Made by a program: the position numbers and the translations under genes. From Sanguinoderma infundibulare (taxonomy: Eukaryota > Basidiomycota > Agaricomycetes > Polyporales > Polyporaceae), in contig JAVLRN010000002.1 in assembly GCA_032821775.1 (NCBI GenBank), positions 2,046,001 to 2,110,000 on the forward strand: 64,000 nucleotides of DNA, written 5' to 3'. Every line of letters starts with the position of its first letter. Within the stretch, counting starts at the first letter, position 1. The notes below the pieces were generated by a model, which had not been told where the DNA came from, searched no databases, and saw only the letters and a program-made list of their open reading frames with translations. Shown one piece after another: positions 46,611 through 57,564 of the stretch.

Positions 46611-47466
46611 CGAGGGACGGTTACAAGTTGTGACGGTGGACGAACTGGCTGCGCGCTTAGACTGCCCGATTGGCCTTTCGGCCAAGATCGGCCCGCACAA
46701 GCCGATGATGTGCGGTGGAGTGTCGGACGACACGTCGCAAGTTGGCTCTGCACAGAACTCACCACAGCACATCCTCCTCCCACCTATTACTTGCCGCTCC
46801 GAGCACACCCGCCGAGACAAGAAATCAGTCACGTACGACACCCGCTGACGCTATTTGGCAAGCGTATCTCGACGTCAGGCAAAACCATCAGGCAAGCACT
46901 CAAAAGACTGGCCGGTTGCTGCACGCTGATCAAGGATGGATGTGCTGTTCGGCTCTATCTCTCCCACTGCGCTACCCGGTTGGAAGGCTGTTTTGGGGAT
47001 TAATCGTCAGTGTGCACAAAATCGGCTTGTTGTGCGTCTTGAAGCAAGTTGGCACGCCGGTATGAGATTCTATGTGATGTATCGGGATGGCTGGTGCGTC
47101 ACTTGCAATGCGTAAGTGTCTGCTCCTTACGATATTTTCGACTTTGCAACTTACCGGTTTTCCTGTCCGCAGCATCCGATCACTTAATGGCGACGGTGAG
47201 ATTGAGTCCCGTGCCTGTGTGTCTGCCTTGGCGAAGCTTCGCGCGATGGTAGAGGTGTCACTGTTGCGTAATAAATCAATTGATTATCCATCGGTCACTG
47301 CTAAACTCAGTCTACATTTCGGACAGACCCCACTAAGCACCTGACCGAATCTCGAGGCTCCTAGGAAGGATGGGGATAAACTTGATTTCTTCGACACGCT
47401 ATCACTCGGCCTTCTAAGCCCCACGGCTGGTGAACGACGGCATCGTTCGCGATAAGGGGACTCCAC
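46611..47466. other. unassigned region upstream of DUF3445 gene
   Basis: Contains the decayed 5' end of the P450 pseudogene on its left. Short plus-strand frames (for example 47087-47344) have no domain. The right end is promoter. Confidence 0.45.
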
Positions 47467-47467
47467 C

Positions 47468-47474
47468 TATATAT
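47468..47474 (+). promoter_or_regulatory. TATA box of the DUF3445 gene
   Basis: TATATAT in CACCTATATATGCGC, about 46 bp before the ATG at 47520. It fits a short fungal 5' UTR. Confidence 0.5.
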
Positions 47475-47519
47475 GCGCTCGCATTTTGCGTTCCCACTTC
47501 CGAATACTATCTCTCCACC

Positions 47520-49269
47520 ATGTTTGGCTCCTTGGATAGTCTTCTTGCCACTGCGTTCGTCATCACGGGGGCTTTGATAGCTTTCAGCGCGTGGGCCAAG
47601 GCTCGCACGAACAGGGATGGTGGGAGGTTCGGTACCAACGACGCCATCCTCAAGGGGGAGAAACGGTCGTTTGTGCCGGGGTCATCACTTCCGAATCCCG
47701 ACCCCCTCGTCAAGTTTGATCTCGAGACAGCTATGGCCCGGAACCACATATATGCGAACAAGACAGTCCGCTATCCGTACTTCCAGGTGAGAGATGTTCT
47801 TCGCCTACCGAAAGCCCGCTGTGTAACGTTTGCTCCCGCAGACTATGACCCATCAGCCGATGCACGTCAATCATTGGATAGAAATCGACAAGGAGTACAA
47901 GTGGTATCTCGATCAGAAGGCGAGAGTGATCCGCGAGCAAGGTAATCCGTCGCATTGAGCTGGTGATATCACTCGATTCAGATGCTCACTCTGTTGCATA
48001 CAGGCAAGGTGGTGATCGATTCCATGCCCGACAACGACGAGGCGTGCAACGAACTGCTGCTGGAATTGGTGGATTACCTCCCAAAGCGATACCCCACCCT
48101 CTTCAAGCGCGATGGACCAGACGGCATCGTCAACCTTGTCACTGGCGAACACCATGACTCCGTAAAAAGCAAGAGAGGTACTGACGCACTGCTCGTCGTC
48201 TCTCGGTGCGTATCCGCGGTGTCGTCCTTCTGCCTGGCTTGACGCCGCATACAGGCTGGTACAGGACGACTTTCTCACGGGCCGGGAGCGCGAAGACGGG
48301 CAGATCTACCTTGCCGGAGGTCTTATCGCTTTTCCCGGTGCGTGTCCCACTCTTCCGTACGTCTAGCGATGCTGCGAGTCACTTATCGACCCATTCCCAT
48401 GCGTCGCAGGCACATATCTCTTATCAGACACTATCAACAAGCCGCTGCGTGTTCTGCACGGGCCCGTCCCACACTTCAACGAGAAGCTGCTCATGAGTGT
48501 TGAGCGGACGCTCAAGCGCTTCAAGCCGGACCAGCCCTTTGAGCGGTCGAGCTGGATGATCGTCGACGACCGTAACTTGTTCTTTCGTAAGCGTGCATGT
48601 GTCATGCATTACTGTGTGAATGGTGGGCTTACCTCGACATTGCCTTGACACGCTGCAGATAACATCGCGAGTGCTCCTCTAGTAGACCCGAACGTCCATC
48701 CGAAGGACCTCTGGTTCCGGATCGACCACCAGACGTTCCGCAAGCTGCCCCGCACGAACGCGATCATATTTGGAGTGTGAGTGCTGACATCTGGTACGTA
48801 AACCCATGCGATGCATGCTAACGGGAGAGACGCAGACATCCCATTATGCGGAGGATAGAGGACCTTGCCGATAGCCCGCTCGTCCCAATTCTACTAGAGA
48901 AGGTGCACACAGAGTCAGATCCGGTGCTTCTGAAGGTCAGCTTTCGAATCCTAGCCGTTCCCCGAGGTCCATTGATCACTAACTCGAATCATATTCAGTA
49001 CAAAGCGACGGATAAGTACAACGAGATGCTGCTGCCGTACCTACGCAAGCTTACCGAGAGCCAGATCGAACGCGGGCTGATCACGTATGTAACTGGTCGT
49101 TCCCACCTTACGGTGCCCTGACGCCATGGAATTCTACAGGCAGGAGGACGACGTTCGATCTTTCCGGGAGCTGCTAGATGAGAAGGGTATGCAGGTGCCG
49201 TGGAAACAGTCTACGTTGTCGGTTCCGACGGATTCGGAGGTTAGGCTGCGCATTGCCGAGAATACATAG
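47520..49269 (+). CDS. DUF3445 protein, heme-dependent oxidative N-demethylase-like (intact copy)
   Basis: About eight exons. Exon 1 (47520-47786) has a membrane anchor (MFGSLDSLLATAFVITGALI) and then KFDLETAMARNHIYANKTVR YPYFQ. Next come HVNHWIEIDKEYKWYLDQKA, VVIDSMPDNDEACNELLLEL, LVDYLPKRYPTLFKRDGPDG and VNLVTGEHH. The conserved core is LVQDDFLT, DGQIYLAGGLIAFPG, TYLLSDTINKPLRVLHGPVP, HFNEKLLMSVERTLKRFKP, SSWMIVDDRN, DLWFRIDHQTFRKLPRTNAI and HPIMRRIEDLADSPL, ending PTDSEVRLRIAENT. The bacterial founder of the family demethylates dimethylamine using heme; the fungal substrate is unknown. All joins I checked are in phase. The inverted partial copy at 5614-6873 is decayed. Confidence 0.8.
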
Positions 49270-49995
49270 TGGGTAAGTACTTTTGCCCGACGACGGCCAT
49301 TGGGATCGATCGTTAACCTCTCATGTCTAACTCATACAGTATCTGCTGGCTAGTCTGTATGCTCTCTTCTTGACTATAAAGGAGGCATTCTCCCTATTAA
49401 CGGTGCGAATGACATATGAAGCCAAACACACTAGCTGCCACCGACCACAATCTGGTGAAAACTATCAAGACATGCATGGGGACAAGTGCCCCTGCTGAAG
49501 TACTGAAACGCGAGCTCTTGTCAATGTCAATGGCTCGATGATATCATCGTGCATCATCGGAAAGGCACTCGGCTGGCAGTGCGGTTCCACAAACGGTAAA
49601 TCAAGCGCCCATGGTCTGCTCTGTGTTCAACATCGATCATCGCGCCGAGGACCACGCTGAAATTTGCACGGGTGGGTATACCTTTGTTTCACCAGTTTTA
49701 AAGACTGAGTTAGATTCTCTTAAGATTGTCATGGCGTGCGTCCCTCAAGCCTGCGTACAAGGAGGCTGACGTGGTCGGCGCGGACTCGGCCGACTGAAGT
49801 GGGTCGCGTCTCGATCGCGACCGCAGAATAGATGCCCATTTCCCCGTCAGCCCTCTCGGTAGCTCAGACGGCGGACGGAACCTTTGCCGTATATCTACTC
49901 CAACGCAGGCTGTCCCTCTTCATCCCCTCGCTTCCCTTCCGTCTACCACCTTCCACCGCATCCGCTCTGTCCTTTGGTTCTCACCCTTGGTCACC
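49270..49995. promoter_or_regulatory. DUF3445 3' flank and kinase promoter, duplicated at 5006-5613
   Basis: Collinear (inverted) with the left block. It includes CGTATATCTACTCC about 100 bp before the kinase ATG, a possible TATA element, and a pyrimidine-rich leader (49915-49990). No gene inside. Confidence 0.5.
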
Positions 49996-52900
49996 ATGCC
50001 TCTCAAGCTCAAGGTTCTCCTGTCAAACAAGGACAAGGACAAGGCGAAGGCTGACCCAGGACAGCTCGCGCGCCGGTTCCGCGACCGGTTCGCCTCCAAG
50101 AAGGAACGGCGCGCTCCCCCATCCGGAGTGCCCACAGTCTCCGAAGACGTCCTTCTGGAAGTCGAGAAGGATGCTCATCTCGTTGGAATGGTTCGTGAAG
50201 TACGTCGGGTTCCCTCATTAGGTTCCTTCGCTAGTGGGTCTGACCAGCTCGAGCAGGACGCCGAGACCGCACCAGTCGTCGGTAACCATTGCAGCAGTCG
50301 TCCGAGCACCGACTCGGTGGTTCCAGAACACTCATTGCCCGAGGAGACCTCACCCTCACCTTGCGAACATCAAGATCCAGAGCCGGAGGCGGTCGTCGAC
50401 AACGATTTCAGCAGTCGCGCCAGCTCCGACGCTGTGGTTCCGGAACACTCCTCACTCCAGTTCGCCTCGCAATCGCCTTGCAACGCCCCGGAGCCCCAAG
50501 CCGATGTCGCCTCTACCCAGCTCGTTCCATCCCACGATGTCGATGTCGCGCCTACCCAGGTCTTCCCATCCCCCGAACCGTCCGGCCACCAGATGCCATC
50601 GCCATCGTCAGAACCATCCGACGACGAGACAATCCGGTCACCGGCTGCTGTTGTCTCCGCGTCCATCTCCAGCCGTGACGTCAGTCGCCAGCCCAGCCCG
50701 GACGACTACCTCTTCTACGAGGTCCGTCGCAAAGGCCCAGAGGGTACCGTGCTCGCTGCTATTGGCCGCCGCAACAGGAAGCGGTACGCCGTCAAGGTGG
50801 TCCCCAAGGACGACCTGCCGCACGCCCAGTTGGCCCAGGTTTTCATGTCCCTTCATGTGCTCAAGGCCATCAAGGGCTGCCCCCTTGTCACCGACCTCCA
50901 GGCCGCCTTCGAGACGCCGCATCATTTCTTCGTATTTGTCAGTACTTATTATTTCCTTCTGATCCACATGCGCGAGGCTGACATTCTTCTCAGCCTTTGC
51001 ATATGACGGACCTCCGGGAGGTGATGACCTGGCTGCGACGCTTCTCCGAGGACGACGCCCGTTCAATCATGGTCGAGCTCGTACGTGCATTCTCCGCATC
51101 CTTGCCACCCCACCCTCGCTGAATCAGACACACCGCCAGATCCTCGCTGTTGAGAAGCTCCGCGAGAAGCGCATCGTGCACAGGGACATAAGGCCGGAAA
51201 ACATCCTCTTCGACTACGAAGGCCACATCGTCCTCAGCGACTTCGGGTACGCGCACGCTTTCGGACGCCCGGTCGAAGAGCAGCCGTGGCGCGGCGCCGG
51301 CAATCCCGAGTGGGAGCTCCCCGAGAACCTCGACGTCGACGGCCATCGTAAAGCTGGCGGCGGCGACATGACCAAACGCTACTGCGGCATGCTCGGCTAT
51401 ATGGCACCCGAAGTCTTTGGCCCAGACATGGAGGGTGGCTTCTACGCTCACGGCATGGACTGTCCCCATGGATGGCATTCGTGTACCGCCGACATCTTCT
51501 CTATGGGCGTCGTCCTGTACGAGCTTCTTGAAGGAAAGGTAAGCTCAACTCTATGCCATATCTTCTTCTCTCGCTGACCAAATTGCTATGGCAGCTCCCC
51601 TATGGCATGGATCCGACTGTTGACAAGGAGTTCGGAACCATGTTGTGCTTGTACGGGGACAACGAACTCTGCAAGTTCAATTCGGGGGTGAGCAAATGTG
51701 TCAGGGACCTGATCCATCAAGTGTGTCGTCCTCATGCATGGTTGATGACATCTGCTGACTGCTTGCGTGCAGATGGTGGCAAGGGCGCCCGAACGCGTGC
51801 CAGCTGGAACATTATTAAGACTCATCCCTGGTTCAAGGGCGTGTACGTACCTCGCATTCTCTCCTGTTGTCCTCTGCTCACCTGAATTGGGGACTAGCAA
51901 CTGGGATGCGGTCGTGCCCCAGAAGGAGGCCTCATACCGAGCTTTCGCATGCATCGACTGCATTCGCGTCCAAGAAGGCCTCCAGGCCACCGGGTTCAAT
52001 GTTCCAGGAACCTTCGGTAATGTCTACTCATGCGAAGACTCGCCATACTTTGGCCCATACATGTCTCCCGACCATCTACTGGACCTCGGCTCACTTGAAT
52101 GCAACACAGACGAGGTTTTTCTGCCCCACAGGTGTCCGGGGGTGGATGAGTGCCCTGGTGCAGAATTGTGGAGGCGCCACTGCGACTCTCTAGAGCACGG
52201 CCTCCAGGAGCCTCAGCAAGCAGAGGACCAGGCCATGAGTGTCCCTCCCGCAGTGCCTATGATCATGATCACAATGCCGTCTTCCGATCTCTCTTTCGGA
52301 ACTCTGACAGCAAGTCCTTCGCATTTGGCTGGCAACCCCCTTGAGCCATCCGACAGTATCCCCCTCTCGGTGGTCACCAAGTCCTCGGATGCACCATCTT
52401 CTGAGGTGCACTCTACACCTGAGGATGAATGCAGCTCTTCCCAGTGTATTGTCACGGAGTCCCCTCACATTACTGCTTTGTCGCACTGCTCCACAACCGT
52501 TGTCGGCTCGATCCTCTCTGCGAGCAGTGCCTCCACCATGGACTGCAACAATCCTGAGCCCACCCCCCTCGAGCCATGTGAGAGCATCCCCCTCTTGGTT
52601 GTCATCGAGTCCTTGGATACACCCTCCACTGAGGGGTGCTCTACACCTGAGCGCAAACTCAGGTCATTCGAGTCCACCATGGCAGCCTCTCCTGTGACCC
52701 AGGTTGTGCGGCCCGCTGGGTGCCCATGGATCGAGGAGTGCCTCTCTTCACAAGGTGACCTCCAGGCCACTCATGAGTCGTCGTTCGCCACCACAGCGAT
52801 GGACCAGGCCTCCAGTGCAGCCCCTGCTGTGCTTGCCATCATTCCCTCCTCTGGGACTCCTCTCCTGGGAGCTTCGCATTCGTCAGACACCCTCCTCAAG

Positions 52901-53177
52901 CCATCCGAGAGCATCCCCCTCTCGGAAGTCATTGAGTCCTCAGATGTACCCTCCTCCGAGGTGTGCTCGATGGCTGTGCGCAAGTGTAGCTCTCCCGAGT
53001 TGGCCATGATTGTTTCCCCTCAAGTCTCCACCCCATCGGACTGTTCCACGACCATTGTTGTGTTGGCCACCTCTGCATATGGTGCCTCAGTGAACTGCAT
53101 CACCTCCACTGCTTCCAGTGTGACACATGTTGACCCAAGCTCATTTGCTGGGAAGACGAGCATCAGCTCTACCGACA

Positions 53178-53185
53178 AGCCATCC
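53178..53185. repeat. hAT target-site duplication, left
   Basis: AGCCATCC directly before the element. The right copy is AGCCGTCC at 58029-58036, one mismatch. The uninterrupted left kinase copy reads AGCCGTCC once at this place. Confidence 0.85.
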
Positions 53186-53531
53186 TAGGCTGTAGCATGG
53201 GTGTACCCATGGGTGTCACAGGGTTGACCCACACCCACACCCACAAAAAACCCACACCCACAGCCCATGAGTTTTCATGGGTGTGGGTGCCAAGCGCCGG
53301 GTGCAGCAGGTATCACCCACACCTATGGATATGTGAGTTTGCCACGGGTTTGCAGCTGACATAGGGGTTCCTCCTCGCTTCAAGATTGCACATGAGGGGC
53401 GAAGAGTATGTACACATCGCATGCGATACCGCAGGAAGACTGATCATGATTGTAGTGAACATTGAACACCGCTTCTTGATACAGGAACAGCCTTCTGGGG
53501 CACAAACTCCACATTCACCAGTACCCTATAC

Positions 53532-56500
53532 CTATATTCGAACCGCCACGACATCAATAGCATCCCAGCCCTCCTCCATCTCGTAGTCCAATGCATGCCC
53601 ATCCTCAACGTCTGGCATTTGGGAAACCTGGCGAGAATCCGAGGCCTTTACATGGCCTGCAGTCGTCCATGCTCTGACACAGAGAACAGCCCTGGTGGTG
53701 TTGGCATTCATGTGGCTGCGAATGTGGCTGAGGACCAGCCGGCCGCAGCTAAAGACACGCTCAACATTGACAGACATAGCTAGGCAGAAGAGAATGATGT
53801 GAGTATCACAACAACAGATCATACAGAGTGCAGCACGATCTTGTGCTATCATCATGGTGGCCTCAAGACGCATTCGAGCTTGCCAAAGATCTTTGGCAAG
53901 CTCGAACACATCTCGGAGACTTGGACTTGTCCTCAGCTGGGGGATGTGCAAATAAACATACTGGGAATAGTCAGGTAATCGAGCGCCATATGGGAGAGGC
54001 ACAGGTAGATTGCACGTCACTCTGTCCACCACAGGACCGCATCTCGGGTGCCCTCAATTGGGGCCACAAGGTAACATGCCAACTCATCCCCCACATCAGA
54101 CATCTGCAGATGGGAGAATGATGCGAGGGCCACAAACATATTCTCCTCGTCCTGCTGGCTGAACTGTGTAGTTAGTAATTGTGCAAATGTGTATGTAAAA
54201 GGGGACTTACATTGTCCCTGGGTCCATTAGTATCATTGTTCTCGGCTTGGGGTCCAAAGCGTCTGGCATAGGACTTCTTGAAGGTGTTGATGAGCAGCTT
54301 CCAGGCGAGGACCTGCCACTCCTGTGGCCAGCGCTGGTCCTGGAAGTACTCGAGCTTGTGGCTTGGGTGCAACACTATGTGTAAATAGAATAGGTCAGCG
54401 CAACACAAATAAATGAGAACAAGCGAGAGGGGACGCACTCATAGCTAGGCGGTAGGTTGAGGAGAAGTCGGTGAGTGAATAATACTTATTGAGAGCCTCC
54501 TTGGTGGTCGTGCAAGTGACATGGATGGGCTCGGCATAGTTGTCCAACACGGAGGCAGTGGCGAGGAGCTTGTCAAGGTGGTCCATTGTGGGGATGACTT
54601 GAGCCAGATTGGGAGTGCCAGATGAAAAGTACTCAGTGCCATCCTTGAAGACCTGGTCAAAGGTGAGCGAGTGGCCATAGGAGATGAACACCAATGTGTG
54701 ACATGGAGTCATGTCATAGCATATGGTAGTAGTGACATCCTGAATGTCATGGCAAGAGGGAATAAGGTTCATCAGTAAGGTTCGACAGTGGCTGAACGTT
54801 CAAGTGCCGCATGAACCTTGAGTATCTTCAACAGCTGCTCAGCGATGCCCCACTGGTCAACTCCCACCTCACAGGCCCTTAGCCTGTTGTCAATGTTTGC
54901 GCACAAGTCCTTATAAATGGCACAGTACTCAATCACAACCTCAAGCATATCATAGGTGGAGTTCCACCGGGTCCGCACATCCCGGGGAAGCAAGACGTCC
55001 GGAAGGCCATGCTTTGTGGTGAACTTGCTCCACTGTGAAAGCAGTTTCGTCGTCGAATGCACGACCTTCGTGGTGAAGGTCCGGATCTAATAAGCAAGGT
55101 GAGTCTCTGGTTTTTGGGTTTGAACATAGCTAACCTTGGTGAGCAGCAGCCGGATAGGATGGACATCTTTCTCAAACTGTCACCTCTCCTCCTCCGTCAT
55201 CTCCCATGCTATATCAAGCTCATCGTCATCATTGTCGACATCACCCTCATCCCCCAACTCCCCTGCACCTGGTGTCATCACCTCGGCCTCTTCTTCAAGG
55301 GCCTTGGCAAGTGCTGCCTCGAGCTCTTCAAGCTCACGCTCAGCTTTTATATCCTTATCGTTTTTTTGCTGGGTATTTGTATCATTCTTGCTCTTGGCGG
55401 GCTGTGCGTTGAACTGGTGGATGAGATTCTTGCCACAGACAATGTTGAGAATATGGAGGAAGCAGTGCACCTGGGCGGCATGTCCCTGAAACTCAGGCAA
55501 GTACACTGGGTTGTCAGGATCTGCAAGTGCCTCGACCATGGTGTCATTGTTGGAGGCATTGTCACATGTAACCCCAAGGATCTGATCCAGGTATGTCCAT
55601 CATTAGCTCATTGATGAAGATGATGGCAGGGGCCTGCTCGAGACGCGTTTGAGCTTGCCAAAGATCTTTGGCAAGCTCGAATGCATCTTGGACTTCTAAT
55701 GGTCGATGAAGATGACATCAGGGGCCTGCTCAAGATGCGTTCGAGCATTTGGCAAGCTCGAACGTGTCTCGGTATTCTGAGGATTGATGGCATGAAGGCT
55801 TACTGACCTTGTGCTCGATTCTGAACTCCTTTAGGATTTGTGCAAAGACAAGTGTGAGATTCCCACCAGAGTGGGACTTCGTGAGCTCGACGAGGTCCAG
55901 AAGCAAAGACACAGGCTTCCCCTGCTGCTTGAAGTGGACAGTGAAGGCAATGAATGCATGGTGGTTCAGTGACATCCAAGCGTCAGTTGCAAAGTGCAAG
56001 GCACCTTCATACTCCTGAAAGGGTGAGTTTTCAGTTCACTAAATGCATCTTGAGATGGGAGGGGCCCGCTCGAGACACGTTTGAGCTTGCCAAAGATGTT
56101 TGGCAAGCTCGAACATGTCTCGGGCTTGGAGGTGGTGTTGATATCCCAGCTGACGTACTTGTAACATCTTAGCGACTCTCGATCAAGTTTTTGCAAAGAT
56201 GGCCTTGACGTCATGCGCAATGGTAGAGGGAGAAGGAAGGTAGTATCCAGGCCGACCAGTCTTCATCAACATTTCGAATTCCAGGTCGGCGATGTGGGGG
56301 TCTCCTTCATGTATAAATGGGGGATGATCAGGCTATGCGCAAACAGACAAGGGGATGTTCGGGCACAGTCTGATATGAGTGTGAGGGTGTCGGGTGCTCA
56401 ACTGTCTGCAAAGAGCTGGCTGCAATGATGGAAATCCCGGGCATGGGATCAGTGAACCACTGATGGAACAACAAGGAGGGTCGGATGCTCAGCAGCACTC

Positions 56501-57564
56501 CAGGGCCATAAGGGGGTGGAAAACCCAACCAGTGAGTCAAAGAGAGCTCCAGACTGAAGAGGAGAATGAGTCTATAGCTCTGAGAGGTCGTGGTGGGGGT
56601 ACATGTGCTGTCTAAACTGTCCTGGAGCTGGTGGCAAGGTACACTGACACTGGCACAAACACAAACAAACAACACTAGCCACAGCAGTACTGAGTCAAAA
56701 TGTATGTATGTAGGGCAAAATAAAGCTAATCATGGGACAGCCCAGAGCTGGACCCATCAGCGATGATGCGGAAGGGTCAGAGGCTCTGGCACACCCATTT
56801 GATGATCTCGATCCAAGTTTCAGCATGCGTATGTTGCTGGTGGCTATAGCTGATCTTTCCCTTCTTGCACTCGAAGTGTGCCGTGATGGACCCAGTATTC
56901 AAGATGCTGTGGATGATCTTCTCTCATGCTTCCTTCACACTTGCCGCCTCCTGTGCCGCATTGACTGCCAGTTTCCCCCAGCAGCGGACAGCATGTGTCC
57001 GCATGTTCTTCATCGATGTGTGGTCCTGGGTGTCCTGGAAGTGCCGGATCTGCATGTTACACCCCTTTGCCACACACTCGAACATGTGCGTGTGCCAGCC
57101 ATTGACGTATTCGATGAGCAGCCTCTCTTTGAAGAAGGCGTATATGGTATTTGTCCACTGCCGCATTGCTGCATCTACCAGATACTGATTGTTAGTCTTA
57201 CAGGTGGGATTCCAGCCCTGATACATGCACCGAGCTCCTCCTCAGAGTCTGTCGCAGCCCCAGTGACCTCCATGTCCTCCTCAGACTCCTTCTCACCATC
57301 CCTGCCCCTATCTGATGCCTTTTCAATGATTTCAAGGCTGTCATCCTCGAGCGCGACTGTCTTCCCCTTTTTCTTCTCCTTGTGCGCAGTTGACATGTTA
57401 GCCTTTGTAGTTGCTGTGGATGTGGAGGAAGCAGTTTTGGTGGTTGCGGCGGTGGAGGACTCGGATGTTTTGGCAGTGGTATGGGACTGAGGGGCACGCA
57501 CCTTCTTGGGGGGAGGAGACTTGTTCATGGTTGCAGTCCCAGCGCATTTGCAGTTCTTAGACAT
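53532..57564 (-). CDS. hAT transposase (multi-exon)
   Basis: Start about 57564 (MSKNCKCAGTATMNKSPPPK); low-complexity Ser/Thr/Lys linker. A BED-like zinc finger follows (YVNGWHTHMFECVAKGCNMQ, NMRTHAVRCWG), then the RNase-H-like core with FATDAWMSLNHHAFIAFTVH (first Asp), LLLDLVELTKSHSGGNL, ILGVTCDNASNNDTMVEALA (second Asp) and HCFLHILNIVCGKNLIHQF. After an acidic insert come DVRTRWNSTYDMLEVVIEYC, PTMDHLDKLLATASVLDNYA, LNKYYSLTDFSSTYRLAM and VLHPSHKLEYFQDQRWPQEW. The C-terminal dimerisation region is SVNVERVFSCGRLVLSHIRS and ends GWDAIDVVAVRI. At least six introns. No definite lesion was seen, but I could not verify every join, so activity is possible and unproven. Confidence 0.8.
53873..53906. 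repeat. 34-bp palindrome inside transposase intron (H1)
   Basis: Perfect palindrome with arms TTCGAGCTTGCCAAAGA and its complement. It lies in an apparent intron just before the SVNVERVF exon. Related copies are at 55648, 55740 and 56080. Confidence 0.85.
55648..55681. repeat. 34-bp palindrome inside transposase intron (H2)
   Basis: Same palindrome with one arm difference (TTTGAGC). The flanks GGGGCCTGCTCGAGACGCG extend the similarity to the other copies. Located in the intron between the HSGGNL and LGVTCDN exons. Confidence 0.85.
55740..55762. repeat. shortened palindrome in the same intron (H3)
   Basis: TTCGAGCA..TTTGGCAAGCTCGAA with the centre of one arm deleted, 60 bp from H2 and preceded by the same GGGGCCTGCTC flank. 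Confidence 0.75.
56080..56113. repeat. 34-bp palindrome inside transposase intron (H4)
   Basis: TTTGAGCTTGCCAAAGATG plus the complementary arm, flanked by GGGCCCGCTCGAGACACG. It lies in the intron immediately upstream of the FATDAW exon. Confidence 0.85.
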
